64,000 bases of DNA, from contig NC_135552.1 in the NCBI RefSeq assembly GCF_964340395.1, positions 19,137,681 through 19,201,680 of the forward strand, in the 5' to 3' direction. Below, one piece after another: positions 1-12,979 of this stretch. Origin of the DNA: Glandiceps talaboti. Its lineage: Eukaryota > Hemichordata > Enteropneusta > Spengelidae. The notes under the pieces were generated by a model that saw only the letters and a list, made by a program, of their open reading frames with translations, did not search any database and was not told the origin of the DNA. The position numbers and the translations under genes were made by a program. Every line of letters begins with the position of its first letter. The stretch's first letter is position 1.

Positions 1-25
1 TGTGTGTGTGTGTGTGTATAAAGAG

Positions 26-57
<32 letters not shown>
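1..57. repeat. (TG)n/(CA)n dinucleotide repeat
   Basis: A TG run at 1-18, a short spacer, then a CA run to about 57. The two arms are complementary and could form a hairpin. It lies upstream of amylase copy A, in or near its intron 2. Confidence 0.9.
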
Positions 58-63
<6 letters not shown>

Positions 64-454
64 TGTGAAGAAAGCTCTGAAGTCCATAAAGCAGTGAGTG
101 GATTGGTGTACTATAACATTGTACTCCAACCTGTGGGAATGGGATGGGAGCGGCAGGGTGGTACTATACAACTGTACAATCTAAAACCATCTGCTTAGCA
201 TTCGACAGATCTGAACGGGAATACAAAGATCTTTGAGTTCATGGGGGACGCTTGGGGAGACTGCAAAAAATTGTCCAAAATATTTCCTCCTCAACCCCCT
301 TCCCCCACCTCGTAAAATCTGCTATATCCTAAATTGTGGTCGAACAAAGACGTGGGGTTATGTAAATATTTTACTTATAAACGTTGTTCCAACAACTAAT
401 GGAATATCATATTTCGAAGAAAACGTAATTTGTCAATTCCAATTCCTCACTCAG
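58..454 (+). other. Intron 2 (3' part) of amylase copy A
   Basis: Non-coding sequence ending in a pyrimidine-rich 3' splice site with AG at 453-454. It has no match to amylase exon 2, so exons 1 and 2 of copy A must lie left of the window or be missing. The stretch from about 185 onward is recognisably the same as the intron relic at 1806-2097 and partly the same as intron 2 of copy B at 4690-4975, so the duplication units included intron sequence. Confidence 0.6.
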
Positions 455-1596
455 TTAGTGGTTATGGTACAGCTGGTAATTGGTATGATACAACCTTCGA
501 CAGACGTGAGTTTCCTGCAGTGCCATACTCAGAGTGGGATTTCAATGATGATATATGTAACAGAAATATTGAAAATTATGGAGACCCTTGGGAGGTACGC
601 AACTGTCGATTGGTTGGTCTGGTTGACTTAAAAATGTCAAAAAGCTACGTTCGCGACAAACTCGTCGATTTCATGAACGACATGATCGATCTTGGAGTAG
701 CTGGGTTTCGTGTTGATGCATGTAAACATATGTGGCCTGAAGATTTAGAAGTCATATATAATGGACTAAATGATCTGCCAACTTCCACATTCCCAGCTGG
801 AAGTAGAGCGTACCTCTTCCAAGAAGTTATTGACCAAGGAGGTGAACCAATTAAAGCCACTGACTACACTCATCTTGGACGTGTGACTGAGTTCAAATAT
901 GGGCTAGAGCTTAGTAATTGTTTCCGTGGTAACAATAACCTTAGATGGTTGAGTAATTGGGGAGAGGCGTGGGGATTTCTGTCAAGGTTCGATGCATTGG
1001 CATTTATCGACAACCATGATAACCAGCGTGGGCATGGTGGTGGATCGTCCCCTCTAACATACAAAGAACCAAGAGCATACAAGATGGCCACCGAATTCAT
1101 GTTGGCTCACGATTACGGCTCCATTCGGATTATGAGCAGTTACTATTTTGAAGATACTGAGATTGGTCCACCAGCAGATGGCAATGGCAACACCAATGAC
1201 GTCGAGTGCTCCGTACAAGGTGGATGGGTTTGTGAACACCGTTGGCGCCAAATCTACCACATGGTCTGGTTTCGTCAAGTGGTTCATGGAACAAGTGTTC
1301 AGAACTGGTGGGATAACGGTAGTAACCAAATCGCTTTCTCCAGAGGAAACAAGGGTTGGATTGCCTTTAACTTGGACTCTTGGAACTTGAATACATCAAT
1401 CAATACTGGGTTACCTGCCGGAACGTATTGTAATCTAATCGTGGCAGATTATGACAGCAACACCCGGTCCTGTACCGATAGAGAGAATAATGGTACTCCC
1501 AGGACTGTTACTGTAGCGGGTAACGGTTTTGCATCGGTTAACATCCCTGTTAACAGCGACCCCGTTGTTGCAATTCACGTTGAAGCCACATTGTGA
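455..1596 (+). CDS. Alpha-amylase copy A, last exon (5' partial)
   Basis: GH13 alpha-amylase (endo-1,4-alpha-glucan hydrolysis; a secreted digestive enzyme). Only the last exon is present, about 380 residues from the start of domain B to the C-terminus. It begins with the last two bases of a split valine codon, as in copies B and D. The nucleophile Asp is in [10 protein letters not shown], the acid/base Glu in FQEVIDQGG and the third acid in [12 protein letters not shown]. The chloride ligands are Arg of FRVDA, Asn of DNHDN and Arg of IRIMSSY. The cysteine pairs of the family's domain B and C-terminal region are kept. It ends in TGA. It is very similar to copy B, most closely over the C-terminal third. 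Activity cannot be judged because the signal peptide and domain A start are outside the window. Confidence 0.9.
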
Positions 1597-1671
1597 TAAT
1601 CACACCACCACCAATGTATGATTCAGACACCTTCATTAAAAGTTCATTTGTTAATTTAGTGAGAATCTGAA

Positions 1672-1677
1672 AATAAA
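1672..1677 (+). terminator. Poly(A) signal of amylase copy A
   Basis: AATAAA 75 bases after the stop codon. Copy B has the same hexamer in a similar 3' UTR sequence. Confidence 0.6.
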
Positions 1678-1805
1678 ATCAGGTGCATTTATGAAATTGA
1701 AATGGGCTTGTTTATTTTTTTTAACTGTTGGAAAATATGGCAGAAAAGTGTGGTTATTTCGTCTGTCTAATTGGAAAAGTATAGCTCAAGAGTTTATGTG
1801 TGAGA

Positions 1806-2240
1806 GCATTTGATGCTTAGCGTTCGACGGGAGGGGTTACCAAAATCGTTTGAGTTCAGAGAGGTTAGGGCGTTAACATTTTCTGAGGGTCCTTAGGATG
1901 CTGTTAAAAAAATTGTCCAAAATATTTTTTCCTCAGCCCCTCCTCCTCCCTCTGTTAAGTATGCTGTTCCCGAAACTCTGGTCGAACAAAGACAGGGGCC
2001 TGTATAAATATTTCACTTATATGCATTGTTTCTAGAAAATATCATATTAACATATTCCGAACAAAAGATAACTTGCGAGTTCCAACTCCTCACTTTCACC
2101 GATAGAGAGAATAACGATACTCTTAGGAGTGTTACTGTAGTGAGTAACAGTTTTGCATCGGTTAACATCCCTTCTATTAAACAGCTACCCATTTGTTGCA
2201 ATTCACGTTGGAGCCATACTGTAATTATCACACCACCATC
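1806..2240 (+). pseudogene. Amylase relic: intron 2 end fused to last part of exon 3
   Basis: About 290 bases matching the 3' part of intron 2 of copy A run straight into the last ~135 bases of exon 3, equivalent to 1476 onward in copy A. The join, near 2095-2100, sits at the pyrimidine tract where exon 3 should start, so roughly 1 kb of coding sequence has been deleted. The remaining coding part is further damaged (point changes and a small insertion near the end) and continues into matching 3' flank. It cannot encode an enzyme. It lies between copies A and B, as expected for a by-product of unequal exchange. Confidence 0.8.
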
Positions 2241-3227
2241 CAATCCTTAATTTTCGAGTCACCATTTTTGTATTCAATTTGTGTAATGTAGTATTGATAG
2301 ATAGTGTTAGGATGAGTACAACTGTTGGACAAAACAGAGCATTGACGTTGACCACACTTGAAACAGTTGTTTTGCGCCCCATGATGTATATCTCCGGATC
2401 GTGTAGATGAAGAAAATATATTCAAATATTGGCGTATATATTTTGAAAGACAAACTATCTAAAAATTCTTATCGTTCGACACATTTAAAGGCATTTTTTA
2501 ACCTACAAACGTCGACCAGCCCCATGTCAAGGTATAACATGTGGAGTTATCCCATGGCGTTATCTCTGTGATATGTATAAATGAATAACTAATATTACAG
2601 TTGTGCCATATTATTCCTGTTTTTGCTTTGCATGGTAGACAAGGTAGGTGAATATTGATCACATTGTAGTCAGGAATCGCATTTACTTGTGTATGAAACC
2701 ACACTAACAGCGCGAAACTATCACAGTGACTGAATATCAACGGTCATGAGTGGTGTTAGTTATGTAGTCGTCGTACGACTGTGGTTATCGTGGAGATACG
2801 AAATCGACTGTCGCACTAAAAGTGGCGCTAAAACTACACCCGTCATATTCAGAGGTAACCTTTACTGCCATAAAGCTCAGACCACTAAATAATAAAGCCA
2901 AATGCATTATAGACTCTACTGAGCATATTAATTACCTGACGTTCGAAAAGTGTAGTCAGACAAAGCTGCATTGGCTGTAACTGAAAAGCTTTTTTTTAAA
3001 AATAATATCTTGTTAGTAAATTGACTTACTCGTAATACGTTATCCTGAACAATATTGAATCGCCTATGGGTAAATGTCTAATTATTGGTAGAAATATGGT
3101 TATCTGAATTAAAAAAATAATACTTCATTTATAGGTAGTGCAGGTTTTAAAAAATGATGAAAGATGTGTTTTGACTGTCAGTGAATAAATGATGTCACTA
3201 CCTTAATATTCGTTCCCCGATTTTAGG
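2241..3227 (+). other. 5' flank of amylase copy B with likely 5'-UTR splice acceptor
   Basis: No coding sequence seen. The last bases read TTTTAG then G then the ATG, so an AG acceptor ends at 3226, one base before the start codon. Copies C and D have the same arrangement. A non-coding first exon and promoter probably lie within this interval, but I cannot place them. Confidence 0.4.
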
Positions 3228-4550
3228 ATGAAGTTACTCACATTTTTTGTGTTGCTATTGGCAACCACTGCATGGGGTCAATGGAATGAGAATATGAAAA
3301 ACAATCGCGCTGCTCTGGTACATTTATTTGAATGGAAATGGTCTGACGTTGCAAAGGAATGTGAAAAGTAAGTTAAATCTCCCAATATAATAACAAATGA
3401 AACTTTCGAGATTCAGCAGATCTCGCGAGAACGAGACAACAATAAACCGTTTCTTTGCTTAATCATAAATGAGGCTATGTATTGTTGTTTTAAAATAGCT
3501 GTGAGTGGTTGTGGGTTCATACAATATAATATCACCATGTATTTGTTGATATATTCTTGATATATTAATTTTCATATTTTTGTATGACAATAATTAGCTT
3601 TCTTGGTCAATGGGAATATGGTGGTGTGCAAGTGTCTCCTCCAAATGAACATCGTGAAGTACCAGGTCGTCCGTGGTGGGAGAGATATCAACCAGTTGGC
3701 TATCAACTCGTCAGTAGAAGTGGTGATAGGAATGCATTTATTGATATGGTGAACAGATGTAATGATAAAGGAGTTAATATCTACACGGACGTAGTTATCA
3801 ATCATATGTGTGGCGATGGAGGTGGGTTTTTCATCAACTAATACATTTTTGGACAACCCCCCCCCCCCCGGAACTATTACAATGGGTTCCGTCGTCAATC
3901 TGTAACATGCAATATTAGTACATTTTATGGACATCTGCACGTCACTTTCAAAAACTCGTTATTAAGATAAATACACGCTGTCGAATACAAATAGAAATAT
4001 CCGACGTTTCCAGAGTAAACCTTCTAAGAGCTAAAACCCTCACACTACTGAAAGCGTAGTAAATCTGTGATGTTACTTGTCACTTTGTTTTGCGTATATG
4101 TTCAAATTTGACTGAATGGCGGCCACATTTGCTATTAAAAAATCCACACGTACTGCGCGACTAAAAACAAAAAACAAAACTCTTTAATGCATAGAGATTC
4201 CATTTAACCACACACCATATTATCAAGTGCAAGCTTTCTTTATAAGACATTGAGATTTGACCTTGACCGTCAGTGTATATCAACAAAATCAGTCTAATCG
4301 TTGCAAATACTTTGTGATTGTTTAGATATAGGCAGTTTCTTTTAAATTACGGTAGTGTGCTCATATAACATTGCATTGAGTGATTTACTACACAACAGAA
4401 ATAATCATAATACACAGGGACTTCATTCAAGTGTCTACTCGATATTGTCAAGTGCAACCTCTACCTTAAGACCTTGACCTTCAGGATAAATTAAAATATT
4501 CCCCTTTTACTGTCAATTACATTAGACAAATGCTCCTTACATGTTATTTG

Positions 4551-4640
<90 letters not shown>

Positions 4641-6117
4641 ATATAGACAACATGTAAAGAAAGGAAATGGATTCTGAAGTCGATTGTTACTATTACATAT
4701 TCAGTGTATTGGTGTTCCATAAACTTTTACACCCGCCTACGGGAGCGCGTTCGGGAGGGGAGGGGAGGGGTTGGGTGGTACTGTGTACATCTAAAACTCT
4801 TTGTGTAGCATTTGGCAGGAGGTGATATTTACCGGTTTATTTGAGTTCATAGGGCTTAATATCTGTTGAGGGTAACTGGGGAGGCTTGAAAAAATATTAG
4901 TCCAAAACATTTTCTCTGACATAAGTAATATTTCGTACAAAGGATAACTTGACAGGTCCTCCTCATCACTTTCAGTTAGTGGTTATGGTACAGCTGGTAA
5001 TTGGTATGATACAACCTTCAGTAGACGTGAGTTTCCTGCAGTGCCATACTCAGAGTGGGATTTCAATGATGATATATGCGACAGAAATATTGAAAATTAT
5101 GGCGACGCATGGGAAGTACGCAACTGCCGATTGACTGGTCTGGTTGACCTAAAGATGTCAAAGAGTTACGTTCGTGAAAAAATTACAGATTTTATGAATG
5201 ACATGATCAGCCTTGGAGTAGCTGGGTTTCGTGTTGATGCATGTAAACATATGTGGCCTGGAGATTTAGAGGTCATATATAATGGACTAAATGATCTGAT
5301 TACTCCCACATTCCCAGCTGGAAGTAGAGCGTACCTCTTCCAAGAAGTCATCGACCAAGGGGGAGAAGCGATTTCAGCAGACGAATACACTCATCTTGGA
5401 CGTGTGACTGAGTTCAAATATGGGCTAGAGCTGAGTGATTGTTTCCGTGGTAACAATAACCTTCGATGGTTGAGTAATTGGGGAGAGGCGTGGGGATTTC
5501 TGTCAAGGTTCGAGGCATTGGCATTTATCGACAACCATGATAACCAGCGTGGGCATGGTGGTGGATCGTTCCCTCTAACATACAAAGAAGCAAAAGAATA
5601 CAAGATGGCCACCGAATTTATGCTGGCTCACGATTATGGCTCTACTAGAATTATGAGCAGTTACTATTTTGAAGATACTGAGATGGGTCCACCAGCAGAT
5701 GGCAATGGTAACACAAATGACGTCGAGTGCTCCGTACAAGGTGGATGGGTTTGTGAACACCGTTGGCGCCAAATCTACCACATGGTCTGGTTTCGCCAAG
5801 TAGTCCATGGAACAAGTGTTCAGAACTGGTGGGATAACGGTAGTAACCAAATCGCTTTCTCCAGAGGAAACAAGGGTTGGATTGCCTTTAACTTGGACTC
5901 TTGGAACTTGAATACATCAATCAATACTGGGTTACCTGCCGGAACGTATTGTAATCTGATCGTGGCAGATTATGATAGCAACACCCGGTCCTGTACCGAT
6001 AGAGAGAATAATGGTACTCCCAGGACTGTTACTGTAGCGGGTAACGGTTTTGCATCGGTTAACATCCCTGTTAACAGCGAACCCGTTGTTGCAATACACG
6101 TTGAAGCCATATTGTAA
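3228..6117 (+). CDS. Alpha-amylase copy B, complete
   Basis: Exons 3228-3367, 3598-3821 and 4976-6117, all with GT-AG introns. They join to 501 aa, close to the ~511 of vertebrate pancreatic amylase. Residues 1-17 are a signal peptide, giving a mature N-terminal Gln as in vertebrates. Domain A starts with VHLFEWKW, and the substrate-cleft pair WW is in [10 protein letters not shown]. Catalytic residues are Asp209, Glu245 and Asp310. Chloride ligands are Arg207, Asn308 and Arg346, and the glycine-rich loop GHGGGS follows. Cys pairs equivalent to human 28-86, 141-160, 378-384 and 450-462 are present. The Cys at human 115 is kept (HMCG) but its partner at 70 is Val. Expected role: secreted, Ca- and Cl-dependent starch/glycogen digestion. 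It is the best candidate for a fully working copy together with C. Confidence 0.93.
4553..4638. repeat. (AT)n in intron 2 of amylase B
   Basis: An 86-base uninterrupted AT dinucleotide run; unstable and likely length-polymorphic. Confidence 0.95.
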
Positions 6118-6190
6118 TAACCACACCACCAATGTTATAAGAATGTAATGGTTGAGAAACCTTAATTCTTTAATTCAGTGAAAATTGGGA

Positions 6191-6196
6191 AATAAA
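6191..6196 (+). terminator. Poly(A) signal of amylase copy B
   Basis: AATAAA 73 bases after the stop, in a context matching copy A. Confidence 0.6.
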
Positions 6197-6618
6197 AGTA
6201 TTCGCATTTATGAAATTGAAATTGATTTGCGTTTGTGTGAGCTCATTTGGTGTGATGATTTGAACCAAATTAAACCTCAGGAGTGGTCGTTTACCAAGTA
6301 AATTTTTAAAAAAATGCTCGCGGCTTTGCCGCAACTCCTCCTAAAAACCTACACACAGTTATGAGTTGGTGACAGCCTCCCCCTCCCCCTCTCCCTCTCT
6401 CTCCCTCTCCCCCTCTCTCTCTCTCTCTGGGGACTTTTTTTAACATTCAAACCTCAGGAGCAGTCATTTACCTTGTACTTTGCAAAATTGTGCACTTCAT
6501 TTACCTACTATACATTTAATTACGAGGCAGTCAATAGCCAAGCAAATGTTTATGTGTCTGCCATAATATAACTTAAAATGTAGGTATGTCGCCATACAGT
6601 TGCATAATATTGTATTAA

Positions 6619-6660
6619 CCATAGACCCTCCACCCACATATGGTTGGTGGCGGGTCTATG
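6619..6660. repeat. Short hairpin element, copy 1
   Basis: The left arm reads CCATAGACCCTCCACCC and the right arm is its near-complement ending GGGTCTATG. The same left arm recurs at 59981-59997 with a tighter hairpin. This looks like a dispersed palindromic repeat. Confidence 0.6.
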
Positions 6661-6904
6661 TGTTAACTCAAGAAACATTGCGGTAGTCTATGGTTTTCGA
6701 TAATGTGTATGGTTTGAAATGTTATGATTTTAAATGACCTCTACCCCTTATATTTAAAAAGTGCTTACTGTTGGAGGGACACCCACACCCTCCTCACTAA
6801 CTGTCATGGGGATCCTGTTTCTGCCCAGAATCAAGAGTGAAAGAGAAAACCCTATTAGTATCGCCAAGTATAGGTTACAGTCCAATATGAGACATGTTTT
6901 CACA

Positions 6905-7105
6905 AAGCCCACGTATATTTGTAAAGAAAGCTGTCATCGTTATGTATGGACGCTGAAGTTAATTTCCACCTGGAGTTGGGGGAGGGGTCATTTCCGGGGG
7001 GGGGGGGGGTGCATGAAACTTTTTGATGGGTGCTGCGAAAATTGTTTTGACCGAAATAATTTCTCCCCAGCCACCCGGCCGCAAATTCTGACCCCAGCCT
7101 AATAA
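6905..7105 (+). repeat. Possible diverged copy of the amylase intron-2 repeat
   Basis: It shares scattered blocks, in the same order, with intron 2 of copies A and B: GTAAAGAAAG, CTGAAGT, G-rich run, TTG(T/A)CC-type block, CCCCAGCC. Resemblance is by eye and weak. It suggests that part of the amylase intron 2 is a mobile or dispersed repeat. Confidence 0.3.
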
Positions 7106-7492
7106 GTACCTAAAGACCGACTTCGGCAGATAACACGTTTGTCGATTGTTACCTCATCGAAATATTACAACACAAGGTAATGTGTCCCTCCCAGGATGTT
7201 TACATATATTCCAACATTTAATAAATAATGCACACTATAGCTGCAGCTGGGTTACTTTTTGTTGTTAGATATATTATATACCCTGCACACTATTTGCGAA
7301 TCACTTTTGGGTCAATATATTTATGTATTTGTACACATAATATAGTACAATAAATCCAATCAATAGATTTTGAGGCCCGAACCCTAAACTTAGTGACCCT
7401 AGACAAGAACAATTTCAACCTGTCATTGCACTACTACAAGGTCAAATAAACTTCTATTTAACATATTGACATTTTAAAATTATATCTGAATA

Positions 7493-7525
7493 TACATACA
7501 TACATACATACATACATACATACAT

Positions 7526-7556
<31 letters not shown>

Positions 7557-7606
7557 TACATACATACATACATACATATACATACATACATACATACATA
7601 CATACA

Positions 7607-7638
<32 letters not shown>

Positions 7639-7687
7639 CATACATACCTATACATACATACATACATACATACATACATACATACAT

Positions 7688-7719
<32 letters not shown>

Positions 7720-7720
7720 T
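7493..7720. repeat. (CATA)n microsatellite with CA patches
   Basis: About 228 bases of CATA units interrupted by short CA runs. The cysteine/tyrosine/valine-rich open frames across it are an artefact of the repeat. Confidence 0.95.
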
Positions 7721-7750
7721 TTCTACCTCCGAAGTGGATAAACTTGTTAT

Positions 7751-8744
7751 GTGTGTTATGAAATGGCACTGCAGTATAGTAATTGTAACTCATATTGTAA
7801 CAATCCCACTTTCTTTGACCCCACTTACGTAAAACTGTCATGTGTTTGTCCACGTTTTTTAAAATTTTTAATATGCAGGACATGTGATAACAATCCCAAC
7901 CAAAACATACACAAGATAAATGCAGGGTGCGTTTTAGAATTTAAACAATTAAGAAAGCTTGATTTCAAATTTAATTTTGAGATTATAATGGGAATTTGCT
8001 AAAGATTTGGCAGATGATGTACGCACTAATCTTAATCCCTCACATAGTATAAATGACGTAGGGTGGTTTCCTGCTAGGAGAGGTGTTATCATTCAAGCCG
8101 AGTGTCGTTTAGTACTTCCAGTTGTAAGTACCATTTTTCTGTTCTTTCTTATTCACCTTGTTACAGTTCTTACATGTACGTGGTATTAATTTTAATTAAT
8201 TAATTAATTAATTTATTTATTTATTTTGCATCCCTTTTGTATCAGGGGCTCACTAAGCATATTAGGAGCAGGACTGGCAGTAAAATTAAAATACATACAT
8301 TTCTAACAATTAGAGAAAATGTGACTCGGACTAGTAAATCAGGTACAGAAACAAAATCAAAGAAAGAAAGTTATTACTTAAAGGGAAAAAATGGTATGCA
8401 GTGAAATGCTGAATCACAATGGGGAATTCTTACATCTCTCTCGACCTGTTTTGGAAACAGTCAAAGCAGTGTTGGTCCATAAAACAGTTAAGCAGTTCAT
8501 TGATTTGAAATTTTTGGTAAAAGTGAAAAAAAAAAGCAAGTCAAGTTTAAAATATTTCCCAGCCACATGTACAATATGTGCAATTTTACAAATTGCCTAT
8601 AAGCTAGGCAAACTTACTAATAACAAGACGCAGTTTTACAGAAAACAGGGAGAATTATATGTACATATTCAGTTTTCTGATGCAATTGTTACTAATTTAT
8701 CATTATCCAATTATCCCAAAATAGTTCCAATCGTGTTACTATGA
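7751..8744 (+). other. Unassigned open frames, possibly remains of a coding element
   Basis: Three open stretches lie close together: 7751-8002, 8007-8189 and 8391-8744. The first ends at a stop just before the second opens in another frame. The second and third share a frame but are separated by stops and TTAA/TTTA repeats. Composition looks more protein-like than the surrounding repeats, for example DDVRTNLNPSHSINDVGW in the second and a lysine-rich 117-residue stretch in the third. I recognise no family. A GTAAGT at the end of the conserved-looking part of the second frame could be a splice donor. It may be a decayed transposon or other inserted gene, or chance. Confidence 0.25.
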
Positions 8745-9050
8745 AAAATTAAGTAACAGAAACTAAACCAACTGAATTATTAACTTTAAAAAGTAGCTAT
8801 ATAAGTCAATAAGACACTTCATGATTTTTCCGGCGATAAAAGTTTTACTTGACACTGCGTCAGGTTAACGCTGTTACAGAGCTTGAATATCATTCCATAA
8901 TATGTTTGAAATGTACCCTTAAATTGCTTTTTACAATGGCCTAGTCTAAATCACCATACTGTGCTACATTGTATATAGTAGATGTAGTTGTAAGTAAACT
9001 TGATAACTTGAAGGCAGCTTAAACGGTAATCGGGAATCCACATTCTGTAG

Positions 9051-9203
9051 TATAAAGATATCACAGTATTATAAGATATAGATCGATTTACAAATAATAG
9101 CATCGCTTTTATTTAGTAGAAAAAGTATCGGAAATGCAGGGAAGGAAATCAAATACTAACCTATCAGTTCGACCAATCCTTCCAAAACACTTTCTATTGA
9201 CAG
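9051..9203 (+). promoter_or_regulatory. Possible TATA box and 5'-UTR intron end of amylase C
   Basis: TATAAAG at 9051 lies about 150 bases before the start codon. A perfect branch-point consensus TACTAAC is at 9154-9160, 43 bases before an AG at 9202-9203. One G then separates the AG from the ATG. This fits a short non-coding exon and intron between the TATA box and the coding start. Confidence 0.4.
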
Positions 9204-9204
9204 G

Positions 9205-11672
<2,468 letters not shown>

Positions 11673-11817
11673 TCTGAATGTGCCACTTCGCCTTTATGAA
11701 CAGATTGTTTCAATCAACCTTCAAAACACACAGATACAAACAAATAACGAACTATTTTATTCAGTTGACTAAAAGTACATGTATTCGATTGAGGCCGATA
11801 CGTATAAGTATGTACAT

Positions 11818-11823
11818 AATAAA
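11818..11823 (+). terminator. Poly(A) signal of amylase copy C
   Basis: AATAAA about 145 bases after the TAA stop. Confidence 0.55.
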
Positions 11824-11888
11824 ATATAATAGGAATTGAAAAAAAAAGTTCGCTCCAGTATCCACTACTTATTTTAAAGAGTACAATG

Positions 11889-12006
11889 TAGTCTGTTTAC
11901 TATGTTGTCGAGATACGTCGTTAGCTAGTTGTATCTCCTGGTTCTCAACCAGGGTTAGGAGGTACGACCAGCTAACGATGTATCTTGACAGCGCAGTAAA
12001 CAGACT
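11889..12006. mobile_element. MITE with ~36-bp terminal inverted repeats
   Basis: A 118-bp palindromic element. The left arm begins TAGTCTGTTTACTATG and the right arm ends GCGCAGTAAACAGACT; the arms also share a GAGATACGTCGTTAGCT-type inner block. The flanks AGTACAATG and TGTGTAATG match at 6 of 9 positions, a possible worn 9-bp target duplication. The terminal TAGTCT is shared with the 9-bp-duplication MITEs elsewhere in the window. Confidence 0.6.
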
Positions 12007-12285
12007 TGTGTAATGTAATGAGTCAAAAACGTGAATACTTTGCATGTATATTCGTTGTAAATGTAGGATGTCTGACAGGGGAGACAGGACAAGTATTTGA
12101 TATTGGATAAACACAGCATTCCACGTAATGGTGGTTTCAGGGGCCATATCTTGACAAAACAAAATGTTCACTTTGGATGTTCACCTATAAACTGTTCCTC
12201 TTTCCTGTAATTGCCTTGGTCAAAAGAAAGGTTAAAAAGAGCTGACTTTGCCCTATATAAAGCACTTCTATTGAATGATGGGTTA

Positions 12286-12979
12286 CACAGGGAACCTTGC
12301 ACACCCGTGTAACATTCACATACCTAGGACAGGGTTGTGCACATAGCTGTACCAGCTCAGTGGAGCCACGGGAACAGTACCAGCTATGTGTACAATATCC
12401 CTGTAACAGCTCTGGCCAACACCATTGGTGTTACACACCTAGATTTGACAGATGTGTAACTGGTATGCCAACATTAATGTAACATGGATGTGAAAAATAG
12501 CAATGCAACATAGGTTTTTACAACATCCATGTACAAGAGCTTTTTCTCAAAGCCATGTACCAGCTATGTTAGCATAGCTGTAACATAGGTATTTCCCACA
12601 ACCATGTACCAGCTTTGTTAGCATAGCTGTGACATATGTATTTCCCACAGTCATGTACAAGCTATGTGAGCAATGCTAGTCAGATATGAACAAAAGGGTT
12701 GCTATAGGGTATTATTCCACCAGAGCATTTATGTGCACAACTGTGTGCTAGGTGTGCAGTACACAGCTATGGTACTGGGATGTGCAAAACAGTCATGGCA
12801 CAGAGGCGGTATTCCACATCCATAAAACAGGCATATTTTTCACAACCATGTACCAGGGCTGTAAAAAATGAGGCACACAGCTGGTACATAGCTGTGCTCT
12901 TCTTCCTAGTACTAGAATGTGCACATCCTAGCACTAGGATGTTCACATTCTAGTGCTAGGATGTGCAAGGTTCCCTGTG
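12286..12979. mobile_element. Inverted-repeat element with internal ~49-bp tandem repeats
   Basis: The ends are CACAGGGAACCTTGCAC at 12286 and its complement ending at 12979, about 694 bp apart. The interior is built from variants of TGTACCAGCTATG and TAGCATAGCTGT. It includes about 2.6 copies of a ~49-bp unit at 12553-12680. No coding sequence and no clear target duplication. Probably a non-autonomous DNA transposon that has captured or grown tandem repeats. Confidence 0.6.

Noticed and set aside
233-631. 132-codon plus-strand frame overlapping the start of amylase A exon 3
   Set aside because: Out of frame with the amylase and mostly intronic; a shadow frame.
645-1329. Minus-strand frames opposite amylase exon 3, also at 5166-5850 and 10698-11452
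   Set aside because: Antisense shadows of a conserved coding exon; repeated in each paralogue for that reason.
7454-7883. Minus-strand frames rich in Cys-Met-Tyr-Val across 7454-7883
   Set aside because: Pure translation of the CATA microsatellite.
12286-12979. CRISPR-like appearance of repeated words
   Set aside because: Repeats are of variable length and spacing and palindromic, inside an inverted-repeat element of a eukaryote.
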